From assembly GCA_016281125.1 (NCBI GenBank), contig JAEEIA010000026.1, positions 1-60,533 on the forward strand: DNA of 60,533 nucleotides, written 5' to 3'. The notes under the pieces are model-generated. The model was not told the DNA's origin. It ran no database searches and worked only from the letters and a program-made list of their open reading frames with translations. Below, piece by piece: positions 43,611-52,571 of the stretch (positions within the stretch are counted from its first letter, which is position 1; every line of letters begins with the position of its first letter). This DNA is from Oscillospiraceae bacterium (GTDB lineage Bacteria; Bacillota; Clostridia; Oscillospirales; Ruminococcaceae). A program made the translations under genes and the position numbers.

Positions 43611-44239
43611 GGCAGAACCGTGACAATGTCATCCTGCACGGTGAGCCTGTCCTCACAGAACAGCCGCACCGCCTCCGGCAGAATATGCCACTCTGCCTGC
43701 TCCATGACGCGCTTTTGCAGCGTTTCGGGCGTATCGCCCTGCTCCACGGCAACTGCCTTTTGCAGAATGATCGGCCCGCCGTCACAGACCTCCGTGACGA
43801 AATGCACAGTCGCGCCCGTGACCTTGACGCCCTTTTTCAGCGCCGCCTCATGGACATGCAGGCCGTAATAGCCCTTGCCGCAGAAGCTCGGAATCAGTGC
43901 CGGATGCACGTTCATCATTTTGTTCGGATAGGCGCGGCAGATCGTTTCGTCGAGAATCGTCATGAAGCCCGCCTGCACAATCAGGTCAGCCTGCTCTGCG
44001 CGGAATGCATCCAGCATCGCCGCGCTGTAAGCCGCAGTATCGGGATAATCCTTCCGCACGATCACGCGGGTCGGGATCCCGGCCTTTTCCGCGCGCTCCA
44101 GCGCATAGACGCCCGGCTTGGAGCTGATGACGCAGGTGATCCTGCCGCCGCCCAGTTCGCCGCGGCTCTGCGCGTCGATCAGCGCCTGCAAATTGGTGCC
44201 GCCGCCGGACACCAGAACAACGATATTTTTCTGTGCCAT
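43607..44239 (-). CDS. purN: GAR transformylase (10-formyl-THF dependent)
   Basis: Formylates glycinamide ribonucleotide, the third purine step. The 210-residue protein has the GGGTNLQAL motif, the catalytic Asn and His in MNVHPALIPSF, GKGYYGLHVHEAAL, and Asp in VCDGGPII. GGAGGTGCC precedes the ATG at 44239, 16 bases after purM. Its stop codon overlaps the next gene's start. Confidence 0.96.
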   Translation of the reverse strand: MAQKNIVVLVSGGGTNLQALIDAQSRGELGGGRITCVISSKPGVYALERAEKAGIPTRVIVRKDYPDTAAYSAAMLDAFRAEQADLIVQAGFMTILDETICRAYPNKMMNVHPALIPSFCGKGYYGLHVHEAALKKGVKVTGATVHFVTEVCDGGPIILQKAVAVEQGDTPETLQKRVMEQAEWHILPEAVRLFCEDRLTVQDDIVTVLP

Positions 44240-44255
44240 GCGGCACCTCCTGCTG

Positions 44256-45302
44256 TTATTCGATGATAACGCCCTCGTCGCTTTCGACCAGCTCACCGAG
44301 GACATATGCGCGCTCACCGGAAGCCGTCAGCGATGCAATCGCCGCATCCGCATCCTCCGGCGCCACGGAAACGATCATGCCGACGCCCATGTTGAAGGTG
44401 TTGAACATGTCGCGCTCCGGAATCTTGCCGGTTTCCATGATCAGATCAAAGACCGGCAGCACCTGCACGTTTTTGCGCAGGATATGCGCGGACAGTCCGT
44501 CCGGCAGGCTGCGCGGAATATTCTCATAGAAGCCGCCGCCGGTGATATGCGAAATCGCCTTGACATTGACAGCTTCGAGCAGATTCAGGATCGGCTTGAC
44601 GTAGATGCGTGTCGGCGTCAGCAGGCAGTCGCCGAGCGTCATGCCGAGGTCGGCATAATGCCGCGCGAGGTTCTGCTCATTGACGTTGAACACCTTGCGC
44701 ACCAGCGAGAAGCCGTTGGAATGCACGCCGCTGGACGCAATCGCAATCAGGACGTCGCCCTTCTTCTGCGTATCCGGTTTGAGAATCTTCTTCTCATCGA
44801 CCAGACCGACGGAAAAACCGGCGAGGTCGTATTCATCCTCCGGCATCAGGCCGGGATGCTCGGCTGTTTCGCCGCCGACCAGCGCACAGCCCGCCTGCAC
44901 ACAGCCCTCTGCCACACCGGAAACAATCGCCGCGATTTTCTCCGGAATGTTTCTGCCGCATGCGATATAATCGAGGAAGCACTGCGGTTTTGCGCCGCAG
45001 CAGATAATATCGTTGACGCACATTGCAACGCAGTCGATGCCGACGGTATCATGGCGGTCCATGATGAATGCCAGCTTGATCTTGGTGCCGACGCCGTCCG
45101 TGCCGGAAACGAGAACCGGCGACTCCATGCCCTTCACATCGAGCCGGAACAGACCGCCGAAACCGCCGATGCCCTCCATGACACCGACAGTTGCGGTGCG
45201 GGCAACATACTGCTTCATCAGGTCAACGGCGCGGTAACCGGCGGTGACGTCCACACCGGCCTTTGCGTAGCTTTCAGAAAAACTGTTCTTTGCGTGTCCC
45301 AT
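44256..45302 (-). CDS. purM: AIR synthetase (phosphoribosylformylglycinamidine cyclo-ligase)
   Basis: Closes the imidazole ring with ATP. The 348-residue protein has the family motifs [57 protein letters not shown] and [13 protein letters not shown]. The ATG follows AAGGAGATTATGA. The order purF-purM-purN is the usual firmicute order; purL/purQ/purS, which would supply its substrate, are not in the window. Confidence 0.97.
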   Translation of the reverse strand: MGHAKNSFSESYAKAGVDVTAGYRAVDLMKQYVARTATVGVMEGIGGFGGLFRLDVKGMESPVLVSGTDGVGTKIKLAFIMDRHDTVGIDCVAMCVNDIICCGAKPQCFLDYIACGRNIPEKIAAIVSGVAEGCVQAGCALVGGETAEHPGLMPEDEYDLAGFSVGLVDEKKILKPDTQKKGDVLIAIASSGVHSNGFSLVRKVFNVNEQNLARHYADLGMTLGDCLLTPTRIYVKPILNLLEAVNVKAISHITGGGFYENIPRSLPDGLSAHILRKNVQVLPVFDLIMETGKIPERDMFNTFNMGVGMIVSVAPEDADAAIASLTASGERAYVLGELVESDEGVIIE

Positions 45303-45365
45303 TCATAATCTCCTTATGCGGGCATTCCCCGCTGTATTTGCCTGTCAGGCCAGCCTGACGGCAGC

Positions 45366-46766
45366 TTATTCCTCACCGGTAAAGCAGTAGGTGCAGAGCA
45401 GGTCTGCATCCAGACCGACAGCCTTCTGCACATCTGCCAGCAGATGATATTTGAGCGAGGTGAAATTCAGGCGGTGCGCGATTTCATCGACCATGGCCTG
45501 ATAGCGCTCGGAATTGTCCGTGCAGTATTCCTGAAGATACCGGTCGTCGCCGTCAAAGCTGCGGACAACCTGCCGCGCAATCAGATCCATATCGGATTTG
45601 CCGGGCGAGAAGTTCAGGTACTTGCAGCCGAACATGGAAGGCGGGCTGGCGGAACGGATATGCACCTCTTTGGCGCCGTTGTTGTACAGGAATTCCACGG
45701 TATTGCGCATCTGCGTGCCGCGGACAACGGAGTCATCGAGGAACAGCAGCTTTTTTCCGCGGATGAGCTGCTCCACGGGGATCAGCTTCATATGCGCGGT
45801 CAGGTCGCGGACCGACTGCTTGGCCGGCGTAAAGCTGCGCACCCAGGTCGGGGTATACTTGATGAACGGTCTGGCAAAGCAGATGCCGCTCTCATTGGCA
45901 TAGCCGATTGCGTGGCCGTTTCCGGATTCCGGAATGCCGGCGACATAGTCCACGTCAATGCCCTTGTCGCGCTTTGCGAGCAGCGCGCCGCAGTTGTTGC
46001 GCATGACCTCGACGTTGACGCCCTCATAGCAGGACGTGGTATAGCCGTAGTAGATCCACAGGAACACGCAGATCTTCATGCGGTTGTTCGGATCCATCAC
46101 GCGCTCGCAGGAATCCGGCGTCATAAAGACGATTTCGCCCGGATCCAGATCGCGGACATAGGTATAGCCGAGGTTCATGTACGAGAACGACTCAAAGGCT
46201 GCGCAGTGCGCGCCCTCCTTATGTCCGAGAATGACCGGTGTTCTGCCCATGTAGTCGCGGGCAGCATAGAGCCCGTCCTTGGTCATGAGCAGCAGCGACA
46301 TCGAGCCCTTGATCTTCTGCTGGGCATAGCGGATGCCGTCCGGAATCGTATCGCACTGGTCAATCAGCGCCGCGACGAGCTCCGTCTGATTGATAACACC
46401 GCCGCTCTGCTCGCCGAAGTGACCGCCGTGCGAGATGATGTCATTGACAAGCTCCTCGGCATTGTTGATGCGGCCGACGGTGGTCAGCGCATAGCTGCCG
46501 AGGTGGGAGCGCACCAGCTCCGGCTGCGGATCCGTATCGCTGATACATCCGATGCCCATGTTTCCGTGCATTTCGTTGAGGTCATCCTCAAACTTGGTAC
46601 GGAACGGTGCGTTCTCAATGTTGTGGATCGCACGCTGAAAGCCGGTTTCCGGTGCATAAACCGCCATGCCGCCTCTCCGTGCGCCGAGATGTGTGTGGTA
46701 ATCCGTTCCGAAGAACAGATCGACTGTAATGTCCTGTCTGGACACTGCGCCGAAAATACCGCCCAT
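45366..46766 (-). CDS. purF: PurF-family amidophosphoribosyltransferase with a degenerate glutaminase site
   Basis: Members make phosphoribosylamine from PRPP and glutamine, the first committed purine step. The 466-residue protein keeps the transferase half: PRPP loop LLFLDDSVVRGT (341-351), SPPSMFGCKY, and four Cys (233, 381, 458, 461) at about the spacing used for the [4Fe-4S] cluster of Bacillus PurF. The glutaminase half is abnormal: it begins GGIFGAVS with Gly in place of the nucleophile Cys, the usual HTRYST reads GIGCIS, and the usual NG-[NH] loop reads GRINN. A GAGGAAG ribosome site supports the start, so the Cys has not been missed by a wrong start. It may use free ammonia or a partner, or be a second, altered copy. 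It is in the normal purF-purM-purN order. Confidence 0.85.
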   Translation of the reverse strand: MGGIFGAVSRQDITVDLFFGTDYHTHLGARRGGMAVYAPETGFQRAIHNIENAPFRTKFEDDLNEMHGNMGIGCISDTDPQPELVRSHLGSYALTTVGRINNAEELVNDIISHGGHFGEQSGGVINQTELVAALIDQCDTIPDGIRYAQQKIKGSMSLLLMTKDGLYAARDYMGRTPVILGHKEGAHCAAFESFSYMNLGYTYVRDLDPGEIVFMTPDSCERVMDPNNRMKICVFLWIYYGYTTSCYEGVNVEVMRNNCGALLAKRDKGIDVDYVAGIPESGNGHAIGYANESGICFARPFIKYTPTWVRSFTPAKQSVRDLTAHMKLIPVEQLIRGKKLLFLDDSVVRGTQMRNTVEFLYNNGAKEVHIRSASPPSMFGCKYLNFSPGKSDMDLIARQVVRSFDGDDRYLQEYCTDNSERYQAMVDEIAHRLNFTSLKYHLLADVQKAVGLDADLLCTYCFTGEE

Positions 46767-46914
46767 AAACTTCCTCCAGTTTAGGTGTCCGCTGTGCGGA
46801 CGGATTTGATACAGGCTGCGCCCGCCGTGCAGGCATCAGCCCCGCAGCGCACCCGGACGGAGATTCCCCTCCGAAGCGCGGGCACAGCTGCCGAAATCAA
46901 CCGATTCTGAACAA

Positions 46915-47634
46915 TCAGGCGTTTTCCTTCAGGCGCTTCATGATCTCCTGATAGGCTTCCTCGACGCCGCCCATATCTCTGCGGAAGCGGTCCTTGTCGA
47001 GCTTCTCGTGCGTGGTGGAATCCCAGAAGCGGCAGGTATCCGGCGAAATCTCGTCCGCAAGGACGATCTGACCGTGGAAGCGGCCGAACTCAATCTTGAA
47101 GTCGATCAGGTCAATGTTCATCTTCTTGAAAAAGCCGATCATGAACTCGTTGACCTTGAATGCATACTTTGCGATGGTGTCGATCTCTTCCTTGGTTGCA
47201 AGGCCGAGTGCCAGCGCATAGTAATCGTTGATAAACGGATCGTGCAGCTCATCGTTCTTGTAGCTGAATTCAAGGATCGGCGTCAGCAGCTGTCTGCCCT
47301 CCTCAACGCCCATTCTCTTGGAGAAGCTGCCCGCAGCAACATTGCGGACGATGACCTCCAGCGGAACGATGGAAACCTTCTTGACGAGCGTTTCGCGCTC
47401 AGATAGCTCCTCGACAAAGTGCGTCGGGACGCCTTCCTTTTCGAGCATCTGGAACATAACGTTGGTCATCTGGTTGTTGATGACGCCCTTGCCCTTGATC
47501 GTGCCCTTCTTCGCGCCGTCGCCTGCGGTTGCATCGTCCTTGTAATCAACGATCACGAGATCCGGATCGCTGGTTGCAAAGACCTTCTTTGCCTTGCCCT
47601 CATAGAGCTGTTCGCCTTTCGTTACGTTTGCCAT
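46915..47634 (-). CDS. purC: SAICAR synthetase
   Basis: Joins CAIR and aspartate with ATP. The 239-residue protein shows the family motifs [12 protein letters not shown] near the start, [46 protein letters not shown] and [21 protein letters not shown]. Its ATG follows TAGGAGG. It follows the small DUF6440-like gene by 68 bases and precedes purF by 148 bases, both on the same strand. Confidence 0.97.
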   Translation of the reverse strand: MANVTKGEQLYEGKAKKVFATSDPDLVIVDYKDDATAGDGAKKGTIKGKGVINNQMTNVMFQMLEKEGVPTHFVEELSERETLVKKVSIVPLEVIVRNVAAGSFSKRMGVEEGRQLLTPILEFSYKNDELHDPFINDYYALALGLATKEEIDTIAKYAFKVNEFMIGFFKKMNIDLIDFKIEFGRFHGQIVLADEISPDTCRFWDSTTHEKLDKDRFRRDMGGVEEAYQEIMKRLKENA

Positions 47635-47702
47635 TGTATTTTCCTCCTAAATAATAATATACAGATTGATTATTGATTGCGGAATCCTGTCCGCCTCAGT
47701 CA

Positions 47703-47906
47703 TCAGACATCCGGCTCGCCGTCGATGCCCAGCAGCGGCGTCAGGGGACAGTCATTGCCCGGCTTGGTGATGTAGCTGACGCCGGTTTTTTTGTCCTTGA
47801 TCACATACAGCGTCATCCCGCCGAGCAGGTGCTCGCTGAACGAGAAGCGCTCTGCGTCACTGTCCTCCGCTTTTTGGGGAGAGAAAAAGTCTTTCATCAT
47901 GCTCAT
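47703..47906 (-). CDS. Small DUF6440-like protein
   Basis: A 67-residue protein. The C-terminal half reads MTLYVIKDKKTGVSYI and CPLTPLLGIDGEPDV, which matches the DUF6440 pattern as I remember it (D-x-ETGVxYL, then TPLLDxxGKP). The ATG at 47906 follows AAGGAGG by seven bases. It starts 13 bases after the related gene at 47920-48507, whose C-terminus has the same motif, so the pair looks like a duplication. The function of DUF6440 is unknown; the position between purE and purC is the only clue. Confidence 0.75.
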   Translation of the reverse strand: MSMMKDFFSPQKAEDSDAERFSFSEHLLGGMTLYVIKDKKTGVSYITKPGNDCPLTPLLGIDGEPDV

Positions 47907-47919
47907 CCGAATCCCTCCT

Positions 47920-48507
47920 TTATTGCTTGCTTTCCTGCGGTTCCTGATACAGCAGCGGTCTGCCGTCCCGGTCAAGGAGCGGCGAAAAGCCGGAACACTG
48001 TTCATTTGTCAGATACTGCACACCGGTCAGCATGTCCGCAATGATCTGTACGGTCTGCGTCCCGACCGAAAACGAACCGATGCGCTTCATTCTTGTTTCA
48101 TCCGGCAGATTCTCCGGCGGATCCGGCACAAGCGCCGCCTCCTCGGAGAGAACCGCCTGCACAAATGCATCGAGATCCTCCGGCGAAAGCCCCATTCTCG
48201 AAGCAATCTTATCCGCCTTGGGCAGCTTATGCCGTTTCGCACAGATCAGGCAGTAATCGCCGTCCTCACTGAACACCTGCGGGCTTCTGACGCCGCATTT
48301 GCAGCAGGGCTGCGCAAGTGGTCTGCTGCGGCATACGTCCTCAATGGAGGCGCCGTCAGACTCAGCCTGACGAATGTCGATCTGCGGATAAAACAGGTAG
48401 CAGCATTCCGTGCAGAGCTGATATGCCCCGCCCGCCGAATGCAGCACTGCGGGCTTTTTCCGGCAGAAGGAGCAGCCGTCCGGATTCGTTTGCAGCTGCA
48501 TCTTCAC
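47920..48507 (-). CDS. Zinc-finger protein with a C-terminal DUF6440-like domain
   Basis: A 195-residue protein. Cys pairs occur at about 12-15 (CSFC), 32-36 (CTECC), 68-71 (CCKC) and 86-89 (CLIC), enough for two zinc sites. A helical middle (LSPEDLDAFVQAVLSEEA) is followed by a C-terminal segment, TVQIIADMLTGVQYL and FSPLLDRDGRPLLY, that is clearly like the small protein at 47703-47906. The start overlaps the purE stop codon by four bases, so it is translationally coupled to purE. No known role. Confidence 0.75.
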   Translation of the reverse strand: MKMQLQTNPDGCSFCRKKPAVLHSAGGAYQLCTECCYLFYPQIDIRQAESDGASIEDVCRSRPLAQPCCKCGVRSPQVFSEDGDYCLICAKRHKLPKADKIASRMGLSPEDLDAFVQAVLSEEAALVPDPPENLPDETRMKRIGSFSVGTQTVQIIADMLTGVQYLTNEQCSGFSPLLDRDGRPLLYQEPQESKQ

Positions 48508-49001
48508 AGCTCCGCGAGCTTTTCCTGGAGCGCCGCATCCTTTTTCAGCACGCCCTCAATCATATCTGCCTTGCGTGCTTTCAGCTGTGCGGCCAGCCCC
48601 TCGTCAGAGAGTGCCAGCATCTGCACCGCGAGGATCGCCGCATTCTTCGCGCCGTCCACCGCGACCGTCGCAACCGGGATGCCGGAGGGCATCATGACCG
48701 TTGCGAGCAGCGCGTCCAGTCCGTCGAGCTGTGCGCCCTTGCACGGAATGCCGACCACCGGCAGTGTTGTGTGTCCTGCGATGACGCCCGCCAGATGCGC
48801 CGCCATGCCCGCTGCGCAGATGATCACGCCGAAGCCGTTTGCCTCAGCATTCTCTGCAAATTCCGCGGCAAGCGCCGGGGTTCTGTGTGCGCTCATCACA
48901 TGCGCCTCAAACGGTACGCCGAAGCTCTTCAGCTCCGCAATCGCACCCTTGACAACCGGGAGATCACTGTCGCTCCCCATAATCACTGCAACCTTTTTCA
49001 T
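48504..49001 (-). CDS. purE: AIR carboxylase PurE, class II
   Basis: Makes CAIR from AIR. The 165-residue protein has MGSDSDLPVVKGAIAEL and SAHRTP. The active-site region reads AAGMAAHLAGVIAGHT and GLDALLATVMMPSGIPVATVAVDGAKNAA, which matches class II PurE; class I has AGGAAHLPG and SIVQMP at these places. Class II uses CO2 directly and needs no PurK, and no purK is seen here. The class call is from motif memory. It overlaps the next gene by four bases. Confidence 0.9.
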   Translation of the reverse strand: MKKVAVIMGSDSDLPVVKGAIAELKSFGVPFEAHVMSAHRTPALAAEFAENAEANGFGVIICAAGMAAHLAGVIAGHTTLPVVGIPCKGAQLDGLDALLATVMMPSGIPVATVAVDGAKNAAILAVQMLALSDEGLAAQLKARKADMIEGVLKKDAALQEKLAEL

Positions 49002-49041
49002 TTCGGTTCAGCTCCTTTCCGTATCTCGTTCCCGCAGCAGC

Positions 49042-50043
49042 TCAGCTTCCGCCCCCTGCGGCGATCCGCTGGGCATCCGAAAAGCTGCTGTACATATATG
49101 CGCCGTCCGCATCGCAGCTGACTGTCAGCGTCATGGCCGTCCGGATCTTCTCCTGACCCCGTTCCGCATCCGTCCGCTGATAGGTCACCTGCATCTGCAT
49201 GAGGTACGACGGCAGACCGTCCGTTTTCAGCTGCTTGATGCGGCTGATTTCGGCTGTCTGCAATCTGCATCCTCTGTAATGCGGCGCCGCACGCAGCGCA
49301 GCGGCGTTTTCCGTGTCCAGCATGGTATTATCCGGCTCCGTACCCATTGCGAACAGATACCGGAGATAATATGCGGCGCTCTCGCCGAGCCCGGTCAGCG
49401 TCTGCCCGTCCGGAAGCCGTTCCAGCTCCCTGCTGTCCAGATCCATGACCAGCTTGTGCAGTCCGACCGGATATTCCTCATAGCGCGCCAGCCATTCAAT
49501 GCCTGCATGCGTCAGCCTGCACTGATAGCGGTTCGCACCCTTTGCAACATCCAGAATGCCGTCCTGATACACACAGCTGTCCCAGGTTTCATTCATCCAG
49601 CGGGTACCGTCTGCCCTGTAAATGTGATAGCAGGTTTTGCCGCCCTCCTGAAATGCCGCCAGCCAGACGTTGGTATCCTGCTTGTCAGCGGGATCCATGG
49701 ACTGATACAGGAACGGCACAAGGATTTCACCGGCCGCGCTGATCAGCCCGATGCGCACCGCCTTGCTGTCGTCCCGCCTTGCAATGAGCACAGTGTCGCT
49801 CATCGGCCGGAGAAACGCCCAGGTCGGCGCAATCAGCTCGCGGCCGTTCGCGGTTCTCGCGCCCCAGCGGCCGCTTTCCTTTTCCTGATACAGCTGAATG
49901 GCTGAGCCGTTCGCAGCAGGCACAGCCTCAGATTCTGTCTGCCCCTCGCTGCCGTCGCTCATGCGCAGGCTCGCTATGCCGATGCTCAGAAAGATTACGG
50001 CGGCAAACAGCAGCAAAATCAGCAGCTTCAAACGGCGGTTCAT
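49042..50043 (-). CDS. Membrane-anchored WG-repeat-like protein
   Basis: A 333-residue protein with a signal-anchor at about 5-25. The external part begins with two WG-like repeats (GRWGARTANGRELIAPTWAFL and RIGLISAAGEILVPFLYQSM), followed by beta-rich sequence and a final ~100 residues rich in polar residues with a conserved-looking CRLQTAEISRI. WG repeats are beta hairpins of unknown binding role. It begins after GAAAGGAAATCC between the glycosyltransferase and purE genes. The domain call is an inference. Confidence 0.7.
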   Translation of the reverse strand: MNRRLKLLILLLFAAVIFLSIGIASLRMSDGSEGQTESEAVPAANGSAIQLYQEKESGRWGARTANGRELIAPTWAFLRPMSDTVLIARRDDSKAVRIGLISAAGEILVPFLYQSMDPADKQDTNVWLAAFQEGGKTCYHIYRADGTRWMNETWDSCVYQDGILDVAKGANRYQCRLTHAGIEWLARYEEYPVGLHKLVMDLDSRELERLPDGQTLTGLGESAAYYLRYLFAMGTEPDNTMLDTENAAALRAAPHYRGCRLQTAEISRIKQLKTDGLPSYLMQMQVTYQRTDAERGQEKIRTAMTLTVSCDADGAYMYSSFSDAQRIAAGGGS

Positions 50044-50082
50044 GCCCGGATTTCCTTTCGCAGCCGGTCACTGCGGCCTGAT

Positions 50083-52275
50083 TCAGCCGCGGTAATCGTC
50101 ATCATCTTCATCAAAATCCTCTGCGTTTTCATCGTAGGTCGGATCCAGATCATCGTCATAGCCGTCATCTTCCGCATAGCCGTCTTCATCGTAGCCGTCA
50201 TATTCCGCATCGTCATAGCCGCGGTCGAAGTCATCGTCAAAACCGGCATCCATGTCGATCTGCCGCTCGATCGCGTCCTCGTCAAAGCCGCCCTTGCCGA
50301 GCCGGTTGAGCTTTTCCGCAACGGAATAGCGGAAGCTGTCCACGCTGTTCACCAGCATATACCAGAAATCAATGATCTTATCCTTGAAGCTGCGCGGTGC
50401 GTTCTCATCGTAGTACGGATCGAGATCGTCCTCATAGCCCGCGCGGTCATACGCGCCGTCATATTCCGCATCGTCATATGCTTCATCGTATTCCGCATCA
50501 TCGCGCGGATCATCCTCATAATCCTCGTCAAAGTCAATGCTGTCGTAGTCAATCTTGATCTCGAATTTTTCCTTCTTCTTCGGTGCGGGTGCAGGCGCCG
50601 GTTCAGTTTCTTCCTCCGCTTCCGCGGCGGTTTCCGGTTCCGGTGCAGCGGCCGTTTCCGCAGCGGCTTCTGCTTCTTCCGCAGCGTCCTCTGCGGCTTC
50701 GGTCAACGCCCGAGCAGGCTCCGCATCATTTTCATCATCCGGCTCATCATCGAGTGACGCAAGCCGCTCATCGAGTGATGCAAGCCGCTCATCGAGCTGT
50801 GCATCCCACTGCCCGATCCGTGCCGCGATGCCATCGTCCGGTGTCCCGTCGCGGTCGTCCCGTGCAGCTTCCCGCCCATGATCGTCCGGTTCCGCATCCG
50901 GCTCTGCGATGTCAGAGATCTGTGCATCGCGCCCGTCCGCATCGCGCTGTGCATCGACCGGTGTGCGGAGCTCCGGTGCATGGAAGAACGGTGTGCGGAG
51001 CTGTGACTGCTTCTCATGTTTCGGTTCCTCCTTGATATCCTCGTTCGTCAGATCTTCCTCTGCAACAGGAATGCCGTCCTCAAAGAAGGTTTCCTCCTCC
51101 GTCACGGTATCGTTCCCGTCGGTATCGTAGCCGTCGCCGTCGTATTCCGCCTCTGCGGCGATCACGCGGTCAATCGTTTCCTCTTCGTCTTTCTCAGCAA
51201 ATGCGGCATCGACGATTTCGTCAAATTCCGCATCGGTTTCTTTCTTCAGACGCTCTGCGCTTTCCAGCTTTTCGATACGGGCGGCCGTTTCCGCCTCCTC
51301 GGGCAGCTCTTCGTACTGCGCAGCGGTTTCCTCGGTTTCGCGCACCAGATAGATCGGGCGGTGCTTGACCTCAAGATAGGTCTTGCCGAGGTACAGGCCG
51401 AGGATGCCTGTGCAGAACACCTGCAAGCCGCCGAAGAACACGACGCAGCAGGTCGTTGTCGGATAACCGAGCGGATCCCCGCCGACAACCAGACGCTTGA
51501 TGACCGTAAAGATCAGCAGGATCAGGCCGAGCAGGCAGGAGATAAAGCCGATGATCGCCGTTGCCGTGAGCGGTGCGGTCGAAAAACCGATGATGCCCTC
51601 CAGCGAATAGCGGAACAGACCCCAGAAGCTCCATGCGCTTGTTCCGGCGGCACGCTCGACGTTTTCATATTCCAGATACTTTACGCGAAAGCCGACCCAT
51701 GAGAAGATGCCCTTGGAGAAGCGGTTGTACTCGCTCATGGAGAGCACCGCATCGACCATCTGTCTGCTCATGAAGCGGAAATCCTGTGCACCGTCCACAA
51801 TCTCAGTCTGGGAGATTTTGTTCATGATTTTATAGAACAGCTTGGCAAACCAGGAGCGCACCTTGGATTCGCCCGCACGGCTGACTCTGCGCGTGGTGGC
51901 GCAGTCATACTGTCCGCTCCGGACGGCTTCATACATTTTCGGCAGAAACGCAGGCGGATGCTGGAGATCCGCGTCCATGACAACGCAGTAATCGCCCTTT
52001 GCATTGGAAAGTCCTGCGTAAATGCCGGCCTCCTTGCCGAAATTGCGCGAGAACGAGATATAGCGCACGCGTTTATCGTGCTGTGCAAGTGTGCGCAGCG
52101 TTTTCAGCGTGCGGTCCTTGGAGCCGTCGTCAATAAAGAGATATTCAAACTCTGTTTCGGGATATTTGGTCTGCATTTCCCCGGAGATTTTTATAATCTC
52201 CTTGTAGAACATCGGCAGAACCTCCTGCTCGTTATAGCAGGGGACAATGACGGATATCAGTTTCTTCTCTTCCAC
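50083..52275 (-). CDS. GtrB/DPM1-like polyprenyl-phosphate glycosyltransferase with a 415-residue acidic tail
   Basis: A 730-residue protein. Residues 1 to about 315 are a family 2 glycosyltransferase that loads a sugar onto undecaprenyl phosphate: VIVPCYNEQEVLP, IDDGSKD, MDADLQHPP (101-108), SRNFGKEA, and two membrane helices at about 230-258 and 275-297. The remaining 415 residues are Asp/Glu/Ala/Pro-rich, contain short repeats such as DERLASLDERLASLDDE and LDPYYDENA/LDPTYDENA, and end in DEDDDDYRG; I expect them to be disordered and cytoplasmic. The start is GTG, seven bases after CAGGAGG. A TTGCTT-N17-TATAAT promoter precedes it, possibly serving the purine genes as well. Confidence 0.88.
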   Translation of the reverse strand: MEEKKLISVIVPCYNEQEVLPMFYKEIIKISGEMQTKYPETEFEYLFIDDGSKDRTLKTLRTLAQHDKRVRYISFSRNFGKEAGIYAGLSNAKGDYCVVMDADLQHPPAFLPKMYEAVRSGQYDCATTRRVSRAGESKVRSWFAKLFYKIMNKISQTEIVDGAQDFRFMSRQMVDAVLSMSEYNRFSKGIFSWVGFRVKYLEYENVERAAGTSAWSFWGLFRYSLEGIIGFSTAPLTATAIIGFISCLLGLILLIFTVIKRLVVGGDPLGYPTTTCCVVFFGGLQVFCTGILGLYLGKTYLEVKHRPIYLVRETEETAAQYEELPEEAETAARIEKLESAERLKKETDAEFDEIVDAAFAEKDEEETIDRVIAAEAEYDGDGYDTDGNDTVTEEETFFEDGIPVAEEDLTNEDIKEEPKHEKQSQLRTPFFHAPELRTPVDAQRDADGRDAQISDIAEPDAEPDDHGREAARDDRDGTPDDGIAARIGQWDAQLDERLASLDERLASLDDEPDDENDAEPARALTEAAEDAAEEAEAAAETAAAPEPETAAEAEEETEPAPAPAPKKKEKFEIKIDYDSIDFDEDYEDDPRDDAEYDEAYDDAEYDGAYDRAGYEDDLDPYYDENAPRSFKDKIIDFWYMLVNSVDSFRYSVAEKLNRLGKGGFDEDAIERQIDMDAGFDDDFDRGYDDAEYDGYDEDGYAEDDGYDDDLDPTYDENAEDFDEDDDDYRG

Positions 52276-52343
52276 TTGCGTTCCTCCTGACCCGTGCCGC
52301 TGTATGGACGGCATCGGCGTTTTCGCATAATCATACACCATAT

Positions 52344-52372
52344 ATTATAACGCATACGGACGAAAAAAGCAA
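52344..52372 (-). promoter_or_regulatory. SigA-type promoter at the head of the purine-containing run
   Basis: On the minus strand TTGCTT (52372-52367) is exactly 17 bp from TATAAT (52349-52344). It is the only promoter I can recognise upstream of the minus-strand run that continues to about 31.4 kb. No guanine riboswitch or PurR-box-like pair was seen. Confidence 0.65.
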
Positions 52373-52571
52373 GAGAAATTGCAAGAAAAATGCAGATTGT
52401 GAATGTGCTTTCTTCTGTTGTGCAAATATTTGGCAATAGCGTATAAAAAACCGGCAGCCGCGGGGGATTTCCGCAGCTGCCGGAAGGGGATTATCACCTG
52501 CGGCAGGCGTCAGCAAAGGCGCCGGCCTGCATCTCAGGTCAGCGCCTTTTCCCGTTCAGTACGGGGGCATC

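Noticed and set aside
47791-49905. 704-codon open frame opposite purE and its neighbours
   Set aside because: It is antisense to conserved purine genes.
52276-52571. Guanine riboswitch or PurR boxes before the purine run
   Set aside because: No such pattern could be found in the leader of the glycosyltransferase gene or upstream of purE.
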